Assembly (NCBI GenBank): GCA_025360445.1
Contig: JANYCE010000256.1
Span: 1-37,401 of the forward strand
Length of the DNA: 37,401 nucleotides
Reading direction: 5' to 3'
Source: Betaproteobacteria bacterium
GTDB taxonomy: Bacteria > Pseudomonadota > Gammaproteobacteria > Burkholderiales > SG8-41
Positions within the stretch are counted from its first letter, which is position 1. Every line of letters starts with the position of its first letter. The notes beneath the pieces were generated by a model, which saw nothing but the letters and a program-made list of their open reading frames with translations, was not told where the DNA came from and ran no database searches. Shown here piece after piece: positions 1-6,963 of this stretch. Position numbers and translations under genes: made by a program.

Positions 1-495
1 GCCGAGCAGCGCTGATACCCACGGCGTCTCGCGCAAACGCTGATACTCGGTCGGGTCTTGCGCGATGGTGGCGCGGCCGGCCGAGCCCATGCGATCAGGC
101 ATGCGCGCGCCGCTCGATTCCCCCAACAGCACCAGTGGCAGCCCGCGTTTCGCCACCACTTGCTTCACGTGCTTGATCTTTTTCATGTTGATTACCGACG
201 ACGAGGCGCCGAGCACAGTGAAATCGTTCGATACGAGCCCGATTTCACGGCCGGCGATACGCGCAAAGCCTGCGATTTTGCCGTCGGCCGGGGTTTTATG
301 GCGCACTTCTGGCCGCACACCGACTGCAAACATGCCGGATTCGAAGAAGCTGTCGGCGTCAACGAGATAGTCAATGCGCTCGCGCGCGTTGAGATGGCCC
401 TCGGCTTTGCGCTTCGCCAATTTATCGGCGCCGCCCATCGCGAGAACGCGTGCGGTGCGCTCGCGCAACTGCTGCAATAGTTCGTTAAATGCCAC
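1..495 (-). CDS. Acyl-CoA carboxylase carboxyltransferase (beta) subunit, N-terminal part
   Basis: This is the first 165 codons of a biotin-dependent carboxyltransferase of the propionyl-/methylcrotonyl-/acetyl-CoA carboxylase beta family. The rest lies beyond the left edge. Such subunits move the carboxyl group from biotin to an acyl-CoA in the cytoplasm. The family signature is visible: an N-terminal helical segment with GHLNARERIDYLVD, then the crotonase-like core with SNDFTVLGASSS, and the LLGESSGARMPD stretch that lines the acyl-CoA site. I chose the GTG at 493-495 because it follows an AAGGAA ribosome site at good spacing, and no in-frame ATG lies nearby upstream. It is the last visible gene of the cluster, 36 bp after an acyl-CoA dehydrogenase. 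That pairing resembles leucine/isovalerate or similar acyl-CoA degradation modules. No biotin-carrying subunit is visible, so the substrate is open. Confidence 0.85.
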   Translation of the reverse strand, partial: MAFNELLQQLRERTARVLAMGGADKLAKRKAEGHLNARERIDYLVDADSFFESGMFAVGVRPEVRHKTPADGKIAGFARIAGREIGLVSNDFTVLGASSSVINMKKIKHVKQVVAKRGLPLVLLGESSGARMPDRMGSAGRATIAQDPTEYQRLRETPWVSALLG

Positions 496-531
496 TATTC
501 GATTTCCTTTGTGATTGCGCGCGTTAAAAGT

Positions 532-1686
532 CTAGCGGCCCGCATTGCGAATCATTTGACGCGCGATCACCAGTTGCTGGATCTGGCTGGTTCCTTCGTA
601 TAAGCGGAACAGCCGCACGTCGCGGTAAAAACGTTCAATTGGCGAATCGGCCATGTAACCGGCGCCGCCGTGAATCTGGACGGCGCGGTCGGCCACGCGT
701 CCGCACATTTCGGACGCGAAGTATTTGCAGCACGACGCTTCCATCGTCACATTGCCGCCGTCGTCGCGTTTGCGTGCAGCCTCGAGCGTCATGCTGCGCG
801 CCGCGAAAATTTCCGTCTGGCAATCAGCCAGCATCGCCTGCACCAACTGAAACTCGGCTACCGGCTGGCCAAACTGCTTGCGCTCCATCGCGTAAGTGAG
901 TGCCTCCTCAAGCATGCGGGTCGCAGCGCCGACACAGACCGCTGCGATATTGAGCCGCGCCTTGTCGAGCACCTTCATCGCGGTTTTGAACCCGCGGCCT
1001 TCGTGTCCACCAATAATGTTTTCGGCCGGAACTCGCGCGTTTTCGAAGATCACATCAGCGGTATGCGAGCCGCGCTGGCCCATTTTGCGATCGGGTTTGC
1101 CGACCGACAACCCCGGCGTATCGCGCTCGACGATAAACGCCGACACGCCGCGCGCATCCTTTGAGTCGGGATCCGTGCGCGCCATCAGCGTGAACACACC
1201 GGCTTCCGGTGCGTTGGTGATGTAGCGCTTAACGCCGTTGATCACGTAATGGTCACCGTCGCGCCGCGCGCTGGTGGTTAATGAGCCGGCGTCGGAGCCT
1301 GCGCCCGGTTCGGTCAACGCGAACGAGCCAATTAGCTCGCCGCTCGCGAGTCGCGGCAGATATTTTTTCTTTTGCTCGTCAGTGCCGTCGATTACGATGC
1401 CTTGCGAGCCGATCCCGTTATTGGTGCCCGCGATTGAGCGAAAGGCCGGCGATGCATGGCACATTTCAATCGACGTCAGCGCCTCTTCTTCCGTCGTGAG
1501 GCCAAGACCGCCATATTCGACTGGAATGGTCAGGCCGAACAAACCCATCTCGCGCATTTCGCTGAGAATGGCAGGCGGGATTGCGTCGTTTTCGACCAGT
1601 TGTTCTTCAGCCGGGATCAGCCGCTCGCGCACAAATCGGCGCAGCGTGTCGAGCAGTATGTTGAATGTTTCGGGATCGCGGATCAT
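532..1686 (-). CDS. Acyl-CoA dehydrogenase
   Basis: A 384-residue FAD-dependent acyl-CoA dehydrogenase of normal family length. It should introduce a trans-2,3 double bond into an acyl-CoA and pass electrons to electron-transfer flavoprotein. The N-terminal helical domain (about 5-115) is followed by the beta domain with the flavin-contacting LTEPGAGSDAGS motif (124-135). The C-terminal helical domain contains ERKQFGQP (268-275), QIHGGAGY (337-344) and RLYEGTSQIQ (361-370). Glu364 in YEGT is the expected catalytic base, as in medium- and short-chain enzymes. The ATG at 1686 lies 15 bp after the tctC stop, so the gene belongs to the same transcript. Acyl-chain preference cannot be read from the sequence. 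Its position before a carboxyltransferase suggests a branched or short acyl-CoA, but this is inference. Confidence 0.93.
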   Translation of the reverse strand: MIRDPETFNILLDTLRRFVRERLIPAEEQLVENDAIPPAILSEMREMGLFGLTIPVEYGGLGLTTEEEALTSIEMCHASPAFRSIAGTNNGIGSQGIVIDGTDEQKKKYLPRLASGELIGSFALTEPGAGSDAGSLTTSARRDGDHYVINGVKRYITNAPEAGVFTLMARTDPDSKDARGVSAFIVERDTPGLSVGKPDRKMGQRGSHTADVIFENARVPAENIIGGHEGRGFKTAMKVLDKARLNIAAVCVGAATRMLEEALTYAMERKQFGQPVAEFQLVQAMLADCQTEIFAARSMTLEAARKRDDGGNVTMEASCCKYFASEMCGRVADRAVQIHGGAGYMADSPIERFYRDVRLFRLYEGTSQIQQLVIARQMIRNAGR

Positions 1687-1701
1687 CGAGTGCGCGTTAC
1701 A

Positions 1702-2676
1702 TCATTGCAGTTCGACACTGGCGTCCTTAATCACCTTCGCCCATTTAGCGATTTCAGCTTTCATGTGCGCACTAAACTGCTCCGGTGTTCCGCCCACCGG
1801 TTCTGCTCCTAAATCGGCCAAGCGAGCGCTAACATCCGGCAGCTTGAGGATGCGCGCCGTCTCGCGGGACAGTTTGTTCACGATGTCTTTAGGCGTGTTG
1901 GCCGGCGCGACCAGGCCAAACCACGCGCCGGAGTCATAGCCGGCCACCCCCGCCTCAGCGACCGTTGGCACTTCGGGCACGGCGGGCGAGCGGCGCGTGG
2001 TGCTCACAGCGAGTGCGCGAATCTTGCCTGCTTTCACTTGCGGCACGTACGGCGGCATGTTGTCCATGGTCAGCACAATTTGCCCGCCGATCAAGTCCGC
2101 TAATACACCGGCACTGCCTTTATACGGTATATGCAGCATCTGCAGACCGGTCATGGTTTTGAAGAGCTCCATGGATAAATGCGCGGTGCTGCCATTACCG
2201 GGCGAACCGTAATTGAGTTTGCCTTGATTATTTTTCGCGTACGCAATAAATTCTTTGAGGTCTTTGGCCGGCACCGCGTTGTTGACGACGAAGATGTTCG
2301 GCACCATTGCGACCAGGCTGACCGGTGCGAAATCCTTAACCGCATCGAAGCCGAGCTTGCGGTACAAGCCAGGATTAATTCCGTGGGTGCCTGCCGTCAC
2401 CATCAACAAGGTATAACCATCGGCAGTTGCTTTAGCGGCATATTCAGTGCCGATGTTGCCGTTGGCGCCGGGCCGGTTGTCGATAATTACGGACTGGCCC
2501 CATGCCTCGGTCAATTTTTGTCCGATGGTTCGCGCAAGAATATCGGTGGTGCCGGCCGGCGTGTAGGCCACCACGATGCGAATTGGTTTCGCCGGATAGT
2601 TTGCCGTCTGCGCGAGCACTGGAGCGTTCGAGACAAGCAAGGAAAAACTAAGGACGGCCGCGCTGCGGATTAACAT
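1702..2676 (-). CDS. tctC: Tripartite tricarboxylate transporter substrate-binding protein (TctC/Bug family)
   Basis: A 324-residue periplasmic receptor of the Bug/TctC family. It binds a carboxylate and delivers it to the TctA-TctB membrane complex. An N-terminal signal peptide is clear: Arg4, a hydrophobic run, and a likely cut after VLA at about residue 22. Family motifs follow: the YPAKPIRIVVAYTPAGTTD segment with the ligand-binding PAGTTD loop, NRPGANGNIG, YGSPGNGSTAHLSMELF and HIPYKGSAG. The ATG overlaps the stop of the preceding aconitase-X small subunit (ATGTTAA), with an AAAGGA ribosome site, which suggests translational coupling. Betaproteobacteria often carry many orphan Bug receptors. 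This one sits with tctA and tctB, so it is probably the cognate receptor. The ligand is unknown. Confidence 0.92.
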   Translation of the reverse strand: MLIRSAAVLSFSLLVSNAPVLAQTANYPAKPIRIVVAYTPAGTTDILARTIGQKLTEAWGQSVIIDNRPGANGNIGTEYAAKATADGYTLLMVTAGTHGINPGLYRKLGFDAVKDFAPVSLVAMVPNIFVVNNAVPAKDLKEFIAYAKNNQGKLNYGSPGNGSTAHLSMELFKTMTGLQMLHIPYKGSAGVLADLIGGQIVLTMDNMPPYVPQVKAGKIRALAVSTTRRSPAVPEVPTVAEAGVAGYDSGAWFGLVAPANTPKDIVNKLSRETARILKLPDVSARLADLGAEPVGGTPEQFSAHMKAEIAKWAKVIKDASVELQ

Positions 2677-3131
2677 TTAGTATCCTTTGAAAGCTTGGGC
2701 GCGTACCGCGATTTAATTAATTCAAGCGTTTTCCTGACCGGGTCGACGCGCACCATATCGCCCGTACGGATCCACGCATACGGATCGCGCGCCCAGCCTT
2801 CGGTGATGGTAATGCCGGCGAATACCGCGCCCTGTACCATTACTGGATTGGTGACGCCGAAAACAAAGGCTTTAGGCGCGATGCCTTTATGCTTGATATC
2901 GTAAAATGCCCAGCCCGCAGCAATTCCGCCCTTGGCGCTTGGCGTGATCAGAACTTTATCCTTTAGATTGTGGCCTTCAAGCGCATGACCAGGCCGCGAT
3001 ATCAGGCCTGTCCAGCGATCGAGATCGTAGCGCGGACTAAATCCCTCGCGCGAGACCAGCGCCTCGCCTTCGACCACCGCACCAAACGCGCGCTTGAGCT
3101 TGATGACGGGCGCCCTGCCGCGCTCGCGCAT
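2670..3131 (-). CDS. Aconitase X small (swivel, DUF126) subunit
   Basis: A 153-residue protein matching the DUF126/AcnX swivel domain, the small subunit of aconitase-X hydro-lyases. The core reads ALVSREGFSPRYDLDRWTG, then GHNLKDKVLITPSAKGG, then KAFVFGVTNPVMVQGAVFAGI. Ser65 in TPSAKGG is the position expected for the serine that takes part in catalysis in this family. The frame stays open upstream to 3302, but I start at the ATG at 3129-3131. It overlaps the large-subunit stop by one base (TAATG) and leaves the usual small-subunit length. The tight overlap fits a 1:1 complex. Known relatives dehydrate mevalonate 5-phosphate (archaea) or cis-3-hydroxy-L-proline (bacteria). Neither substrate is supported by the neighbours here. 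Confidence 0.85.
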   Translation of the reverse strand: MRERGRAPVIKLKRAFGAVVEGEALVSREGFSPRYDLDRWTGLISRPGHALEGHNLKDKVLITPSAKGGIAAGWAFYDIKHKGIAPKAFVFGVTNPVMVQGAVFAGITITEGWARDPYAWIRTGDMVRVDPVRKTLELIKSRYAPKLSKDTKC

Positions 3132-4372
3132 TACCGATCCTCGCCGGTCAATGCGATGTGCACGCAGTCGTCGGTTCGCCGCAAAATCGTGTTGAATTTG
3201 TGCGCGCCAATAATGTTCGCCAGTTTGGCTGAATTGGTCACGAGGTTGCTCCAGCCGTTTTCCACGCGCATCTGCCCGATGTTCTGCAGAATATAGAAGC
3301 ACACGCCTTCCAGCACGATGCCGCCGGCGGCTTCGATGGATGCCAGGTAGCCTAGCGCGCGCGCTGCGCTTTTGACACCGTTACTGGTCGTCACAAACAG
3401 TTGGTTGCGCGGCTTAATTTTTTTTCCGGCGAGAAGCCGCGCCAGATTTTTCATCTCGAACAGCGACTGTTGCGGACCCGAGAACACTACAAGGTTCAAT
3501 GGATTGTTCTTCGCGCTATAACCAGCGTAAACGCGCGCGATATCGCGACTGGTAATCGTCATGGCAGCTGCGGGTTTGCCGCCGCCGAACGCGGCTTTTA
3601 TCGTCGGCGCCTCGGGGGTAACGCCGATCATGTGAAACATACCCATCGAGCCATAGCTCGCGAGGGACGCCCCCAGATGCTTCAGTTGATCGGCAGTCGG
3701 TCGCCGCTTGATGCCGGTGAAAACCGGGACGGCGAAATAATTTTGGTGTGCTTCACCCACCAGTTTACCTAGCGCGCCCCAATCCGCGAGATCGTCAAGG
3801 TCAGCTTTGACGTTGACGAGCACCGTGCCATTGCGATGGGCGTCGAGCTGAAAACCATATTCTGCAACGCGTCCGGTAATGCCGGCGGCCAGCGCAGCGG
3901 GTCCCGCTTCAAAGTTGGAGCGCGCACCGAATACAGAGTTCGCGTATATGACGGTACCGGTGTCACCCCAAGCCACGCGTTCGCCCAGGTGCGGCTGGTA
4001 CAGCGTCTGGTAATTGATGCAAGTGTCGGCGGTGATTACGTCCATCTTGCGCAAATACGCGATCAACTGGCGCTCTTTGGCTGCCTCGTCGGGATCCTGC
4101 TTGAGCTTTTCGACGTACTCGAAATCGATACAGCGTGCATTGGTGGTAGTCGGGACCGCGCAGTGCGCGCCGCTTTCGCTCATACGCTGGAGGAACGCTT
4201 TACCACTGTCGCCCATTACCTCAATGTCGCCCATCATGTGGGCATTCGAGATGGGAACCAGCCGTTTCGCACCGAAAAACCTGCCCACTTCGATTTGGAG
4301 TTCGAGTGCTTCCTTGACGGCCGCGCCCTGCCCACCGCGCAGCATTTTTTTTTCGTCCGGGGTGAGCTGCAT
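3131..4372 (-). CDS. Aconitase X catalytic (DUF521) subunit
   Basis: A 413-residue AcnX large subunit, a hydro-lyase distantly related to aconitase. Recognisable segments are MQLTPDEKKMLRGG at the start, GDTGTVIYANSVFGARSNFE (136-155), TITSRDI (272-278) and NQLFVTTSNGVK (323-334). Cys118 (ADTCINY), Cys358 (LEGVCFY) and Cys403 (TDDCVHI) fall where this family places its Fe-S ligands. That assignment is from memory of the family, not an alignment. The ATG at 4370-4372 is chosen over a longer reading because GGGAG precedes it by seven bases and the N-terminus then matches the family. The gene begins about 30 bp after a strong terminator following tctA. With the small subunit it should form a soluble cytoplasmic dehydratase acting on a hydroxy acid brought in by the adjacent transporter. 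Confidence 0.88.
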   Translation of the reverse strand: MQLTPDEKKMLRGGQGAAVKEALELQIEVGRFFGAKRLVPISNAHMMGDIEVMGDSGKAFLQRMSESGAHCAVPTTTNARCIDFEYVEKLKQDPDEAAKERQLIAYLRKMDVITADTCINYQTLYQPHLGERVAWGDTGTVIYANSVFGARSNFEAGPAALAAGITGRVAEYGFQLDAHRNGTVLVNVKADLDDLADWGALGKLVGEAHQNYFAVPVFTGIKRRPTADQLKHLGASLASYGSMGMFHMIGVTPEAPTIKAAFGGGKPAAAMTITSRDIARVYAGYSAKNNPLNLVVFSGPQQSLFEMKNLARLLAGKKIKPRNQLFVTTSNGVKSAARALGYLASIEAAGGIVLEGVCFYILQNIGQMRVENGWSNLVTNSAKLANIIGAHKFNTILRRTDDCVHIALTGEDR

Positions 4373-4401
4373 GGGGTAACTCCCTGTTGCGGAGAGCGGA
4401 G

Positions 4402-4432
4402 AAAAAATTGCCCCGGAGGTCGTCCGGGGCAA
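4402..4432 (-). terminator. Intrinsic terminator after tctA
   Basis: On the minus strand a perfect 10-bp GC-rich stem (TTGCCCCGGA / TCCGGGGCAA) with a 5-base loop is followed at once by six T residues. It starts 33 bp after the tctA stop and ends about 30 bp before the aconitase-X start codon. It looks like a genuine rho-independent terminator, or an attenuator inside the cluster. Confidence 0.8.
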
Positions 4433-4465
4433 AATTTATATCTGACTGTAAGGCTGCGGGGTTGC

Positions 4466-5977
4466 TTAGTCCGCGCTTTCGTAAGCCACTTCTTCGCGTT
4501 TCTTGCGCACCTGCGGTACAACAATAATCAGCAGGAGGAAGATGGCGACGATCAACATGCCCGCACTAATCGGACGGGTGAAGAATACCGTTGCATCACC
4601 GCGCGAAATCAGCATGGCGCGGCGCAGGTTTTCCTCCATCAGCGGTCCGAGCACGAAGCCCAGCAGCAAAGGTCCGGGTTCGCAACCCCATTTGTTGGAG
4701 AAGTAGCCGAAAAATCCGAACATGGCCGCGAGATAAACTTCAGCCGGGCTGTTGTTTACGCTGAATGCGCCGATGCAGCAGAACAGAATGATGCCGGGGT
4801 ACAACAAGCGATACGGGATCTTCAGGAACTGCACCCACATGCCGATCAGCGGCAGATTCAAAATCACCAGCATAAGATTGCCGACCCACATTGACGCGAT
4901 CATGCCCCAGAACAAATCGGGCTTTTGCGTCATCACTTGCGGGCCCGGTGCGATGCCCTGGATTGTCATCGCGCCGACCATCAGCGCCATGACCGCACCC
5001 GTCGGAATTCCCAGCGTCAGCAGCGGAATGAACGAGGTTTGCGCCGCGGCGTTGTTAGCGGATTCGGGCCCCGCCACGCCCTCGATTGCGCCTTTGCCGA
5101 AACGCGACGGATCCTTAGTCAATTTTTTCTCTAAGGTATACGACGAGAACGCGGCGATAACCGTATGCGAACCGGGCAGAAGGCCGAAGATCGTGCCCAA
5201 TGCAGTGCCCCGCATAATGGGGCCGAAGGACATCTTCAAGTCCGTCCATGAAGGCATCAGGCTGCCGACCTTGGAAGTATTGACTTCGCGCTGTATACCC
5301 TGTTCAAGGTTGGCGATAATTTCGCCGAACCCGAACATGCCCATCGCCACCGACACGAAGCCGATGCCGTCCGAAAGTTCGGAGATACCAAAGCTGTAAC
5401 GCGCCATGCCAGAATTCACGTCGGTGCCGACAATGCCGAGCAACAAGCCGACCAAGATCATACACACGGCTTTTATCAGCGAACCGTGCGCAAGCACGAC
5501 GGCGGAGACGAGACCCAGCGCCATCATCGAAAAGTATTCGGCGGCGCCGAATTCAAACGCCAGCTCAGCCAAGGGCGGACCGAACAGCGCGATCAATACG
5601 GTGCCGACGGTGCCGGCGAAAAACGAGCCGATCGCCGAAATCGCGAGCGCTGGACCGGCCCGCCCCTGGCGGCCCATCTGATAACCGTCGATACAGGTCA
5701 CCACCGATGACGACTCGCCTGGCAGATTAACCAGAATGGCCGTGGTCGAACCACCATAACTTGCGCCGTAATAAATGCCGGCCAGCATGATGAGCGCAGG
5801 GGTAGGCGGCAAATTAAAAGTGATCGGCAACAACATCGCGATGGTTGCCACCGGGCCGATGCCCGGCAAAACGCCGATCAGGGTGCCCAGAAATACCCCG
5901 ATAAAACAATACATCAGATTCGTCAGATTCAGCGCTACGCTGAAACCTAGAGCCAAGTTGCTAAAAAGTTCTGTCAT
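4466..5977 (-). CDS. tctA: Tripartite tricarboxylate transporter, large membrane subunit TctA
   Basis: A 503-residue integral membrane protein with about 11-12 hydrophobic segments, the normal size for TctA. It forms the transport channel of a TTT system, driven by an ion gradient. The family signature is plain: GVFLGTLIGVLPGIGPVATIAMLLP (about 28-52) is followed by the GIYYGASYGGSTTAILVNLPGE region (67-88). A second repeat, GLLPGSHTVIAAFSSY, shows the internal duplication known in the family. The ATG at 5975-5977 follows the tctB stop by 29 bp. With tctB and the downstream receptor it makes a complete three-part carboxylate importer in the inner membrane. Confidence 0.95.
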   Translation of the reverse strand: MTELFSNLALGFSVALNLTNLMYCFIGVFLGTLIGVLPGIGPVATIAMLLPITFNLPPTPALIMLAGIYYGASYGGSTTAILVNLPGESSSVVTCIDGYQMGRQGRAGPALAISAIGSFFAGTVGTVLIALFGPPLAELAFEFGAAEYFSMMALGLVSAVVLAHGSLIKAVCMILVGLLLGIVGTDVNSGMARYSFGISELSDGIGFVSVAMGMFGFGEIIANLEQGIQREVNTSKVGSLMPSWTDLKMSFGPIMRGTALGTIFGLLPGSHTVIAAFSSYTLEKKLTKDPSRFGKGAIEGVAGPESANNAAAQTSFIPLLTLGIPTGAVMALMVGAMTIQGIAPGPQVMTQKPDLFWGMIASMWVGNLMLVILNLPLIGMWVQFLKIPYRLLYPGIILFCCIGAFSVNNSPAEVYLAAMFGFFGYFSNKWGCEPGPLLLGFVLGPLMEENLRRAMLISRGDATVFFTRPISAGMLIVAIFLLLIIVVPQVRKKREEVAYESAD

Positions 5978-6006
5978 GATGCGCTCCGTTATCTCGCGTC
6001 AGTCGC

Positions 6007-6459
6007 TTAGGACCAGGGGAACAGCTGAAATGGCAGGCCGAGTCCCTTGAGGAAAATCGCCCACATCGCGATCGATAAAATGATTGCCGAGGTGATTGCG
6101 GCTTTCCAGGTGAACTCATGGCCCCCGAGAGCACTGATGATGACCACCGCAAGAGTTGCAGCGATAAGACCGCCGGTATTGATAAGGGCGCCAAATGCGC
6201 AAACTGCGCCCAGTACGAGAATCAGCGCCCGCCATGCCGTAGGGGTCGGCGGCTTATCTTCAGATACAAACGATTGAATCAGCACGAACAGTCCTAAAGC
6301 GATTGTTCCCCATCCGAGAAAAGTGGGGAAATACGCCGGACCCATTCTGACTGCGGTACCCATCGGATATTGGCTCGCACCGAATGCGAATACGCTGCCG
6401 ATGCCGATAAACATTAACCCGGCATTAAAGTCTTTGATGCTCCGGATTTTCAAGGCCAT
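6007..6459 (-). CDS. tctB: Tripartite tricarboxylate transporter, small membrane subunit TctB
   Basis: A 150-residue protein with four predicted membrane helices (about 13-30, 45-62, 80-110 and 122-142), typical of TctB. The small subunit pairs with TctA in the inner membrane. Its N-terminal GLMFIGIGSVFAFGASQYPMGTAVRMGPAYFP segment is characteristic of the family (GxxF..G..Y..G....MGPGYFP). A strong ribosome site, GGAGGA, lies a few bases before the ATG at 6457-6459. It is the first gene of the transport cluster, so the promoter should lie in the long gap upstream. Confidence 0.93.
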   Translation of the reverse strand: MALKIRSIKDFNAGLMFIGIGSVFAFGASQYPMGTAVRMGPAYFPTFLGWGTIALGLFVLIQSFVSEDKPPTPTAWRALILVLGAVCAFGALINTGGLIAATLAVVIISALGGHEFTWKAAITSAIILSIAMWAIFLKGLGLPFQLFPWS

Positions 6460-6575
6460 TTAAGCTCCTCCAAAATGATAAATATTATTTGTTTGCCGTG
6501 CTTTATATCGCTTGCCGGCCAGCGTGACGGCGCATGATAACCGGTTTTTTGGCGCCTAGCCACAACCGCACGGCC

Positions 6576-6603
6576 ATGTTAGCAGGGCACTATTAAAGGG
6601 CAA
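6576..6603 (-). promoter_or_regulatory. Candidate sigma-70 promoter for tctBA
   Basis: On the minus strand TTGCCC (6598-6603) and TAACAT (6576-6581) are separated by 16 bp. Each matches the -35 or -10 consensus at four of six bases. Transcription would start about 110 bp before the tctB ATG. This is a weak call by eye. Confidence 0.28.
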
Positions 6604-6917
6604 CCGCTGGATTGATCAAGCCGCCGCCGGCTGCGCTTTCCACCTCTGCCTTGTGCTGATATTTGATGACCGCACGCACAATGCGCCGCAGTTGCTCCGA
6701 GTCCACGCTCAAACACTCTCACTTCTCGAACTGCTGACGCCAAACATTACTCGACACGATGCAGCAATTTATATTTTACCCTCGAGAATTAGGGTTGACT
6801 ACGTTCGCGACAACGCGGCGGCGGGCTGCTTCAACTGTTGAGGCGCACAGTCTAGCGAGCTGCGCTTACGCCGAACTTACGCACTCATGCGGGTTGCCAT
6901 CGCCAGATATTTTCTCG

Positions 6918-6936
6918 GCCGCTTTGCAAAAGCGGC
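6918..6936 (-). terminator. Hairpin downstream of pyk, possible terminator
   Basis: A perfect 8-bp stem with a 3-base loop (GCCGCTTT-TGC-AAAGCGGC on the minus strand) starts 28 bp after the pyk stop. No T tract follows, so it may be only a 3'-end stabilising hairpin rather than a true intrinsic terminator. Confidence 0.4.
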
Positions 6937-6963
6937 ACGCACTTCAACATTCGGACACTTGAT

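Larger units (their letters stand above)
6460..6963. other. Intergenic region between tctB and pyk
   Basis: About 500 bp without a convincing gene, somewhat richer in A and T than its flanks. It should hold the promoter of the tct cluster and the 3' end of the pyk transcript. The short open frames here (for example 6653-6841 and 6759-6962, plus strand) resemble no family and lack ribosome sites, so I do not call them. No tRNA or recognisable riboswitch is visible. Confidence 0.6.

Noticed and set aside
3132-3302. Extension of the aconitase-X small subunit to 210 residues
   Set aside because: It overlaps the large subunit in another frame, resembles nothing, and the ATG at 3131 gives a normal coupled start.
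3836-4894. 352-codon plus-strand frame opposite acnX and tctA
   Set aside because: It is antisense to two well-recognised genes, is low-complexity in composition, and shows no domain. It is a typical GC-rich shadow frame.
6653-6962. Small plus-strand frames in the tctB-pyk gap
   Set aside because: There is no ribosome site and no similarity to a known small protein. The two frames overlap each other.
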